This document shows positions 55,156 through 64,000 of a stretch of DNA of 64,000 nt, in pieces. Position 1 is the stretch's first letter; each line of letters begins with the position of its first letter. Both the position numbers and the translations under genes were made by a program. The notes below the pieces were generated by a model. That model did not search any database, had not been told where the DNA came from, and saw only the letters and a program-made list of their open reading frames with translations. This DNA comes from Datisca glomerata (lineage: Eukaryota > Streptophyta > Magnoliopsida > Cucurbitales > Datiscaceae): the NCBI GenBank assembly GCA_003255025.1, contig QANY01005060.1, forward strand, positions 62,001 through 126,000. Reading direction: 5' to 3'.

Positions 55156-55962
55156 TCAATGACCTTCAACTCCACAATGGAAACACTTTCCTTTGGGCTT
55201 GCTGTCTTTCTTGTTCTTCTTGGCTTTCGGTGATATCTTGGCTTTATTTGCTCTTTTGTTCTTTCTCTTGTCATTACCATTGTTCTTCTTCATTTTCTTG
55301 TTCTTAACAATATTGGAAGAAGGCTTTTGCTCGACAACATTTGTCTCGCCCTCTTTGGTCGTTCTAAGGTTGAGTGACTCAAAAGTCTGCACTTCATTCA
55401 GCAATTGTGGCATGTTGAATTGCTACTTATTCATAACATAGTTGGTCGTGAACACAGAAAAAACTGGTGTGAGCGACTTTAGTATGATGTTGACTTGAGT
55501 CCTTTCATCAATGGTCGCCCCATGTACTTCTGCCTCGTGCATTATGTTGATAATATTCGAAACATGTTCTAAAAAAGAAGTACCCTTCCTCATCTTAGTT
55601 TTCACATAGCTCCTAATGGCCTCATGATGACTTTGATCGGACTGCTGCCCAAACATTGCCTGTAAAGATTTCATAATCTCATAAGCAATCTCTATGCTTT
55701 CATGCTTGGTTCAGAACATCATTCATGCTCACAAGCATGTAGCACTTCATCTTGTTTTTTATATGATCCAAGCATCATATTTGTCCCTAACATTCTTAGG
55801 GACATTAGCAGTGGGATCCTCGGGACATTCCTTAATAAGAACGAACTTATGGTTCTCACAAATCAGCATTAAGTTCATATTTGATTTTCAACGTACGAAA
55901 TTATCACCATTCAATTTCTCAAGAGCGAGTAAAACAATAATAGGGTTACTCGTGGTAGACAT
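55156..55962 (-). pseudogene. Copia gag with zinc knuckle, broken
   Basis: Start ATG at 55962 (MSTTSNPIIVLLALEKLNGD), then a stop. UBN2-type gag at 55674-55423: AMFGQQSDQSHHEAIRSYVK, TSFLEHVSNIINIMHEAEVH, ILKSLTPVFSVFTTNYVMNK. Basic stretch and CCHC zinc knuckle CFHCGVEGH at 55413-55156, with a stop inside the knuckle. Confidence 0.85.
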
Positions 55963-57885
55963 AATATTGATAATTGAAATTTAAAACATACATGATTCAA
56001 TATAATTGATAAATATCTAGAATTTGAAAAATAAACGTGATGTATGAATGCAATCATAATAAACACATAAATTTAGCATTTACCAATCATGATAAAATAA
56101 CCTAAACAATTAATATGCCGCTTTAGGGTCGGTCAGATTAACCTCACACTGTCTATGAGACATTCTCATCCTTATTAATTAAAACTTAAAATATCTCATA
56201 TTTTCTTTTTTAACAATAAGGTATCGCTTGTTCGGTCAAGTCGTAACTATCCACATGAAAGCTTAATTTTGACTTTGTGAGTTTAACCTATCATTTCAGA
56301 TTTCATAACTTCATTTAGAATATGCCGCCTTAGGGTCGGCCAAAACTAAACTACATCACTTCCTCCTATCTTCTTAAGAAGTCCAACCTTCATATTGGTA
56401 CAGCTCGAAACCTTCTTTAGGGGGATAAAAATAAAGCCATCTTGAGGCCCTCACTGCACCTCACAGTGTTGTACTAATGATGGAGACCATAGATTACATT
56501 GACATGTTAACTTTCTCTCACTCACTATTTTAGGATAATGTGTTTCTATTTTAACTAATCGATTAATTCTAAATTAATTACTAGTTAAAATAATAATCCT
56601 ATAAATATTAAATTATTAATTAATCCAATCTCATTGGTCTAAGTTCATTTAACTTTCTGAAGTGCCTAAATTATAATTAGGAGAACTTAGATTAACTAAT
56701 TAATTATATTCATCAAACTTTAATAAAACTCGTTTACTAAAGTCGGTTAACCTAAAAGTTACATAGCCTTTAATATGGTGTGACTACAAAGTTTTAACTA
56801 GTTAAAACCTAGCAGTTTACATGTAATTGATTTCATAAAGCAATACATATAAACATATTAAGACAATCCTAATAAATCATATTTCTACAGATGAGATGTA
56901 TGATTAAATAAAATTGTGCGAGATTTTCATGTATGGCATGTGATCGACTAATGCATGGACATGTTATCAAAGATAACAATTAAACAATTAAATAAAATAT
57001 GGACCGAGTGACTATTGTGTATTTTTAAATTACAATCCTTGAAATAAAGAAATAAAATTATAAAGCGGAGTTCAATAATACATATTTCCTAAATATTATC
57101 TTCTCCTCCTGATATTCATCTTCATAATCTTCAAGTTTTGAACAAAACTCTTTTTAAATAGAAAAACTATATTTCTTAATTAAAATAATTTCTATATTAT
57201 CCCTTTTAATATAGTTGACTTTGACTTAGTCAAATAAATACTTTATTTGATCTGGTCAAACTTGGGTCAAACCCGATCAACCTATTAATTTTTATTTTTT
57301 CATAAAATTAAAAATTAAAAATTATTTTTAAAATTACATTAATTTCAAAATTTAAAGGGATAACTAAAAGAGTTTGGGTTTTAATGAAATACTTATATGA
57401 TAGAGTTGGTTGCATGATTTGTTAGAAACTTTTCAAAAATGTGATAACAGTTGTCACCAACGATAAGACTCTTCGATCGTCGCCCATCACCACCGCCGAT
57501 AGCCACCTTCCATGCTGGACAACCACTGTTAACCGCGGCACTATTCACCTCAACCGGAACAGTAAATTTCTGGCATGAACAGTGTATTCGCGAATGGACA
57601 CTACAGTGGTGCCATGAGACACCGTACTGGCTCGTGCGTTCTTCGTCTTTTCACGTTCGAAATAATTACAATAATATTACAATAAAATTACAAAAATTCC
57701 TACGCCTCAATTCGGCTTACACAAACTAGGAAGAATTAAAATAAAGTATAACCGAGTAATCATCATACAATTAACAATCCATTATTTTTCATACAATAAA
57801 AAAATATAACCATCCATCATATTACATATCTCATATTATATGAATAATGCAAGAAAAACCACATAACAATAAATATATAAAGAAC
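55963..57885 (-). other. Copia leader between PBS and gag
   Basis: About 1.9 kb of noncoding leader on the minus strand. GCCGC(C/T)TTAGGGTCGG(C/T)C occurs at about 56118 and 56322 on the plus strand. A 92-codon plus-strand frame at 57451-57729 has no family resemblance and is ignored. Confidence 0.6.
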
Positions 57886-57899
57886 GCTCTGATACGACT
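57886..57899 (-). other. Primer binding site of the Copia element
   Basis: Minus strand TCGTATCAGAGC matches the initiator tRNA-Met site TGGTATCAGAGC at 11 of 12 bases, right after the LTR end. Confidence 0.75.
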
Positions 57900-60051
57900 T
57901 GCTAGACGGCGGAAGTGTGGAGACGCGTGACCTTTAAAAAAACTTTTACTAAAAATCAACTCTTTTAATAAAAATAAAACGTGTGCAATGCCACGATAAC
58001 CAAATAAAAACTTTTATTGAAAACTCTTTTTCAGTCAGTCATGATCCATTATATATTTATAGGTTAAATCTATACCATATAAGGTTAGGAATCATATACC
58101 TCTTGTAGCCTATATCAAGTGTCCTTGCAAAAACTGGTCGATCCTCTGCTATCACAAAATCGTTTCAATAATCAGTAGACTCTGAGATTCACACCAAAAT
58201 CTTCCAAATCAATCCTCAACGCACTAGAAAGTGTGTGGGCACGTAGAATAGTACTAAGAATGACTTTAGTGAGACGATTCTCTAAAAAAACGTGATGATT
58301 ATTCTTTTAATGATTTGTTACCGTTTAATCATAGAAGAAAATCTCTTTGACACCAATCGTGTTCTCAATTCAACTCCTGATTGACGAACTGATGATCTGA
58401 CCAACTGATTCTCTCTTTTCTTTCAATCACCAAGGCCATTAGAATAATATCTGTATATATTCTAGATAATGACGTGCCAGATTTTTAGGGATAAACTGAA
58501 ATAATATTTAATTATAAAATTACCAATTGTAGTAGGACTCACTGCAATTGTACACAACTGTAGTCCCACATAGCACTGCAGTGTGTCGTGAGCCAGTACA
58601 GTGTCTCACAGTACCATGGTAGTGCCACATGACACTACAGTAGTCCATGTTAATTTCTGATACCCTATCACTGATTGACACGTGGTAATCATTACGAATT
58701 AAATATTTATTTTAATTAGATAAACATTTAGATATCAGTTAATTAAAAATTAACAAATCTGATTATCTCTATCAACTAACTTATCTGTTATTTATTTTCA
58801 CAAATAACAGATTTAGTTGATTTAAATTATTATCTAATAATAATTTAATTATATAATTTTACAAATTATATATTCTGTCTCACTTTCGATAATAAAAAAG
58901 TCGATAATTATATATATATATATAATTTCTAAAAAATATATTTAAATATATAAATAATTAAATTAATTAAATTTTTTTTAATTAATCACACATAATTATC
59001 TCCTAATTATATACTTACCCCACAATAATTTTTTTACAAGTCAGTCATTTTCTCATATCCTGAAATATTCACACCCTAAACAACGTGATATAGAGGTGAC
59101 TTGGAGACCATGGACCTATAATCTTAAACTTCAATAAATCAGATTATTAATTAAATTCTTTAATTAAATAATCCTATATATTAATTCCATTATTACTCCA
59201 CTATAAATATGAAATTGCACTCTTAGAGATTATAGAATGTATTTACACAGTATTCTCATATAGTCCACTGACATAATCATTTCATATAGTTCTGCCCTCC
59301 AATTATTGGTTCGTAAAATATAAGTGGTCAACATTATCATTTTACCCTTCTAATTACCTTTTGATCCTTAAGTACCATTAATCCACTAGTGAATGGCTAA
59401 TTTATATTCTTATTATAAATTTGAGCTCAATAACCATTCAATTCCAGAATTAACACTTAAGAAAACCAATATATGATCCGTTAAGAAAGTTTAGATTCCA
59501 AATCTTGTAAGATCATGTCCCCAGCCATCCACATCTCTAAATCTCTAAAATAAAAGTCACTAGTCTGATTAACAAACAGATCTTAACGAGTAAATCAAAA
59601 GACCAATAGACATGCATAGGAGTTCATGACTATTCAGGATTCAGACTGATGTACATATGATCATTGAATTGATGTGTATTAAATTTTTATGATAAATGAC
59701 ACGTTAATAAATATATTAATTCACATCGGTTGATATAATCTTATTTTATAAAGTACATTTCACTAAGATGTCTATCCACATCAATGATCTGAATCTAGAT
59801 CACAGGCATTCATAATGTTTAGTGAATCATACTAGCAACCATTCATTAAAGATTATATACTTTAATATGTTGCTGACAATTTTATTCATTATCTATGATC
59901 TTAATCCTCTCGTACTAATACAAGATTATAGTCTCATTAATGAATATAGAATTTTCAGATATTTATATAAATTATTCAACAATAATTATAAGAAAAATAT
60001 AATTCTCTTTAAATTTCATATCAAAATGTCAATACACATGCTTTGATGACA
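57900..60051 (-). repeat. 5' LTR of the Copia element (2.15 kb)
   Basis: On the minus strand starts TGTCATCAAAG at 60051 and ends CTAGCA at 57900, next to the PBS. The second LTR is absent, so length and age cannot be checked within the window. Confidence 0.7.
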
Positions 60052-60056
60052 TAACC

Positions 60057-60690
60057 CCCAATACTATATTGACCAGCAGTGCCAAAGTCATCCATCAAAA
60101 TGGTAGAAACATCAAGTGTACTAAATTATTTGACTTATCAGCAAGTAGAAAACCCTCAATGAGTTACAAAATATATGCTCGTGCATAGCATTGCACACTA
60201 AGTTCGTCAGCATCATCATGTAAAGGAGGAAATTATGACGCCAACCATGATAATTTCAATCATGATCTAGATAGTTGGTGATTATTAGGTCTAACACCTA
60301 GCAAATTCTCACATATTTAACCCCAGTCTGCAATCGAAGGACCTGATACATCCATTTTGTCAACTGGGAGTTCCAATTGTATCGCTACATCCTGGAGAGT
60401 AATTGTGCATTCACCTAGAACAAGGTGGAATGTATGAGTCTCCATGAATGTTGTGATCAAATGCCAGTCTAACGAGATAAATCACAATCTAGCAACTCTA
60501 TAGAATCCAGACTGTTGCAAATATGGAATGATGTGTCTGTGTAGTCTCATAGTCCGTTGCACCATAGCTTCTCGACGACGATAACGTAAAGCTTCAGAGT
60601 CCTCAGATTCCTAAATAGATTGTGACTGATGATCACCTTGTATATATAACAATGATCTGCCTGATGGTCCAGGCTCTATGTTGTCAAATC
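60057..60690 (-). pseudogene. Plant mobile domain (PMD) gene, N-terminal half
   Basis: Minus strand: EPGPSGRSLLYIQGDHQSQS, stop, ESEDSEALRYRRREAMVQR, TMRLHRHIIPYLQQSGFY, ISLDWHLITTFMETHTFHL, VLGECTITLQDVAIQLELP, LLGVR, then after stops WLASxFPPLHDDADELSVQ, YARAYIL and AGQYSIG. GECTITLQDVA is the diagnostic PMD phrase. The sequence breaks at GQYS, where the Copia LTR begins; the following part of the domain (about 30 aa) is lost and the rest is at 39305-40437. Several stops; a pseudogene. Confidence 0.85.
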
Positions 60691-60744
60691 ATATGTAAGA
60701 AGGAGGGAGGATAGCATTCACTGAAGAGATAGTGTTGGATGACA

Positions 60745-60906
60745 AAAGAGGTCTGACGTGACTAGTCGCAGACCTCTTGACATAAGGAGGTCTACGCCTA
60801 AAAAAAAGAGGTATGAGGACCTCGTGAACGAGGCCTGTCAGACCTCGTATCTTCAAAACACGGAGTCTATTTCATTAACCTCGTGTTTTGAAAACACGAG
60901 GTTAAT
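60745..60906. repeat. Cluster of palindromes upstream of the PMD gene
   Basis: AAGAGGTCTG (60746-60755) pairs with CAGACCTCTT (60769-60778). At 60874-60906 a 33-bp near-perfect palindrome has 16-bp arms, ATTAACCTCGTGTTTT and its complement, around a single G. GAGGACCTCGTGAACGAGG lies between. The cluster is just 5' of the PMD coding start. Confidence 0.8.
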
Positions 60907-63644
60907 CAAATAAGGCCCCACTAATATCGCCGTTTGAAAACTTGGGTTTTCAACACCCGACTTCTGAGTTCTCTCCACGTAGACTAGCCTGTCCACGTTG
61001 GCATGTGAGTGAGGACCATAAAGAGGTGATTTCGCTTAAATGGCCATTTTTTGCATGATTTTCTTAAATACTTTGAAAAGAATCTCATTTTTAATAATTT
61101 ATTATTAAAATAATTTTGAAAATAAAAAAAATCCCCCGACAGGCTTATAGCCCCATGGGTCATAAAAATTTATTAATTTTAGACACATTTTTCCCTACAT
61201 CGGATAGATATAAGGATAGTTGACAACGGAACAATAAATTAATTAATGGGTTATTAATATATTAATATATTATTATCATTATATATAATAAATGATCCTT
61301 AAATTACGTTGAGATTTAATTAAACAATTTTTTAAAGTAAGTAATTTAATGCAATATATTTTTACTTTGCAAATACTGTGAAAAATATTATATGACATCT
61401 TATTTGAAATAGATTAAAAATTATTGAAAACTTCATAGACATATATATGTCAAATCTTAATATAAAAGTATATGTACATAAAAGCATCTTATTTGAAATA
61501 GATTAAAAATTATTAAGCAACATATTAAGATACCGTAAGTCTAAATTAAAAAAAAACAATAAAACTAAGTTAAATGAAAAATTGAAAATAGACCACTAGC
61601 TAAATATAAAACTTAAAAGAACTCATGAAGAGTTTTTTATTTCCTCTTCATATTCTCTTCATAACTTAATCATCATTTAAACTTAATTAAATAGCCTAAA
61701 TAAGTCCTTTCATATTCATATTCTCTCTCATTATTTTCGATCTCTTACCTCTCGCATTAATTAGAAATTGTTTAAATTTAATTGTTTGGAATACTTCCAA
61801 TTTCATAACTTTTGGCAAATTTAAAAAAAGGAATAGATGATTTTTAGCCGAATTATGTAGAAGCTTAATATAAAAATATTATTTTTTCTAATTAGTGTAT
61901 GTAACTGGATTGACATTATTTTAACATATTTACAAAAACCTGTTTTCATTTTATATTCTATATCTATATTTACTAATAGTTTTTATTTTATATGTAAATT
62001 TAACTAATACCTAATTATTTACTCATTAATAAACGGATGAAAACAAATGGTGTTAATTATATGGCTACCAATGAAAAGACTCCTAGTAAATTGGGTCGAT
62101 TAATGATTAATGAAAAGACTACGCTATTGAATTAGCCGATTAGATTAGTGAAAGGAAAGAAAAATTAAGAGTAGTATAGAAGAGTCACCAAGGTGAAGAT
62201 TTCATGTTATAAAAGAAATAGAGAAGGTTTCACATAGCCATCAATCTTCTCAAGCATATATATATACCACTTCTATATAATTTCTTTTGTAAGCCCGTTG
62301 TATTTATATTACTTTATTTTTTTTCATTTCATGTTCTATATTTCAATTGTTGTAGTCTCTTTTGATTTTGATTTATGTACTATTTATTTTCTTCCATGTT
62401 AAATTTGAATCATCTTCTAACTCCTCTATATTTTTGTTCTATTTGTTTTTGTAATAATTCTTCTTCTCATTTGATAAAAATAAATCTCTTTTGCATAATT
62501 ATGTTCCCACCCCAAATTCTCCATCGTAATTTTTTAAACCTCAAAATTTTCTCTTTATCTTCCCTCCTAAACCTCATTACTATTTATGCACAAACTTTTA
62601 ACTTTAGTTATTTTATTTTTAATGTTGATACAAGTTTTGTCTCTTCATATTCTTAAAGTTTTACACTGATTTTCATATTCCTTGTCCCATTGAGAAAGTG
62701 AAAATAATAATTGCAAATTTATCTTATTAATTATGCATGTTTAGTTTAATTTGATGTCGGTTACAATATTTTTCTACTTCTTGCAATTACTTTGTTTTTG
62801 TTTTCTAAACTTCTCATAATTAATACCTATAAAAGAATGACTCTCATTTGTAATTACTGGTCAATGCGTGTGTTGCACATGTAAATGATTATATTATGTT
62901 TTTAGATATAATTATTATTTATAGTAATGTTGTATTTATATGAGTTAAAAAGAAATATATTTAACATCATAATTATTTTGAATTTATGTGAGTAAGATCA
63001 AGAAAATACTATATTATTGTTATTTACTAAGATATTATTATTCAACCAAGTTATAGATAGCCATATATATGTTTTTTTTTAAAATAATATATAGTAGAAA
63101 TGTTCTCTCAAAATTTAACGAACATACACGATCAGTTAGAGTTATGCGTTGTTGGAAATTACGTTCTTGCAATACGTGGCCAATTAAAATATGACATGTC
63201 ACATTTTCCTTAACTTTTTTTATGCCGCGTCATTTCCCTTCACTTTTTACCCATTGAAAAATCATTTTTTTTTAATTTCATACAACTGTTGGCTTCCCAA
63301 ACGCATCTTCTTCCCCAAAATGCCTTCGACGTGTTCTTGCTAAAGTTCTAGAATTTCGTAGTGGTTGAATATTTGCCTTCTGATTCTCTATGTTTGTGTT
63401 CGCCAAGGTTTCTTTCTGTTCGCGGAAATTTTTTTGGTACTTTTGAGGTATCGAATTTTTAATATTTTTTCATATCATTTGATGACACGTGTGCGCATTT
63501 TACAAATTTTAAAAATTTATTTATTCTCTCTCTTTAAAATCTGAATAAATATAATTTTTTTGAACACGTGATAATTAGTGATGTGAATGAGTACTGAATA
63601 TTCATTATTCCAGGTGTACCGAATATACTTTCTTAGTCTATTTT
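60907..63644. other. AT-rich spacer, nothing recognised
   Basis: No supported gene, RNA or repeat. A 93-codon open frame at 62375-62656 is Leu/Phe/Ser-rich from AT-rich DNA and unconvincing. Confidence 0.5.
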
Positions 63645-63891
63645 TGAAAAAGGGAAGAGAACAAAATCCGGAAAAAGTACTTTTTCTTATTGATATATAC
63701 AGAGTACAAGCGTTCTCATATATATATATATATAACTAAAGGTTAAAGAAAGTAAGAATGGAAATAATCTCTATACTAAAATGAAGGAGATTTACAATAA
63801 AGATAATTGATACCCAATAAAGAAAGTTGGATATCAACCAAAAATAATGTACCAAAATTGCTTGATTATAGAGAATTTCCTAATTTCAACA
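63645..63891 (-). repeat. 3' LTR of a second Copia element (about 247 bp)
   Basis: Minus strand starts TGTTGAAATTAGG at 63891, just after a purine tract (GAGGGGAG, 63892-63899), and probably ends CTTTTTCA at 63645. Short LTRs of this size fit the Ale/Retrofit or Ivana-type Copia lineages. Confidence 0.65.
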
Positions 63892-63897
63892 CTCCCC

Positions 63898-63999
63898 TCA
63901 AGTTGGAGCATGTATGTTCAAGATGCCCAATAAATGAGAATGAAGTATAGCCTTTCCAAGCGGCTTAGTAAACATATCCGCAACTTTAGTGTTTGATGG
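63898..63999 (-). CDS. Copia polyprotein, C-terminal end (RNase H), partial
   Basis: Open minus-strand frame from the window edge to TGA 63900-63898: TKVADMFTKPLGKAIL, then LLGILNIHAPT. The ADMFTKPL and LGxxxIHAPT-stop wording is the typical end of the Ty1/Copia RNase H, directly followed by the purine tract and LTR. The rest of the element lies beyond 64000. No stop is seen in this piece. Confidence 0.88.
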   Translation of the reverse strand, partial: PSNTKVADMFTKPLGKAILHSHLLGILNIHAPT

Positions 64000-64000
64000 A

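Larger units (their letters stand above)
53822..60051 (-). mobile_element. Ty1/Copia retrotransposon, 3' half deleted
   Basis: Minus strand: long LTR (60051-57900), PBS, leader, gag and protease/integrase, then abrupt end at the Ogre target site. Reverse transcriptase, RNase H and 3' LTR are missing. It sits inside the PMD pseudogene, whose N-terminal half adjoins the LTR. Confidence 0.85.

Noticed and set aside
57451..57729. A plus-strand gene in the Copia leader
   Set aside because: It lies antisense in a retrotransposon leader and matches nothing recognisable.
62375..62656. A 93-codon open frame as a membrane protein gene
   Set aside because: Composition is that of AT-rich DNA (Leu/Phe/Ser/Asn), without a family match or gene structure.

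Overview
The window is nuclear DNA of a flowering plant, most likely a eudicot. Genes are split by GT-AG introns, intergenic DNA is very AT-rich, and both intact genes have close plant counterparts. Roughly half of the sequence is transposon-derived. I cannot fix the family. The Mutator-like element with DUF1985/ULP1-type genes recalls elements described from cucurbits, but this is only a hint. A single N at 41595 marks an assembly join.

Layout. 1-1034: last two exons of a jacalin-type lectin gene that enters from the left edge. 1035-16300: AT-rich spacer with a 178-bp tandem repeat carrying an insertion, a tRNA-Leu-derived SINE-like sequence, an old local duplication (5384-6870 against 7193-11150) and a short 51-bp repeat. 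16339-22411: cytokinin dehydrogenase gene (CKX5-like, 5 exons, 530 aa) with a G-box-rich promoter. 22412-24583: spacer with a 60-bp repeat and a possible MITE. 24584-28229 (minus): nine-exon nuclear gene for an organellar RsmI-type 16S rRNA methyltransferase, 358 aa.

28450-38700: decayed Mutator-like element. A DUF1985 plus ULP1-protease gene lies on the plus strand and converges on a MuDR-type transposase on the minus strand. Every intron and spacer of the element, but none of its recognisable exons, is filled with a degenerate palindromic motif (CATCGTGTAG / CTACACGATG). This is the most interesting signal in the window. It resembles the noncoding motif arrays recognised by the anti-silencing protein of Arabidopsis VANDAL transposons.

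39305-61000: nested insertion. A plant-mobile-domain (PMD) pseudogene on the minus strand is split into an N-terminal half (60057-60690) and a C-terminal half (39305-40437). Between them lie a 3'-truncated Copia element (53822-60051, minus) and a 13.4-kb Ogre/Tat-type Gypsy element (40438-53816, plus). The Gypsy element has a CCACC target-site duplication and two LTRs but has lost its whole reverse transcriptase. 60907-63644 is featureless AT-rich DNA. 63645-64000 is the 3' end of another minus-strand Copia element running off the window.

Only the CKX gene and the RsmI gene look intact and complete. The lectin gene is cut by the window edge, and every transposon gene carries stops or frameshifts.
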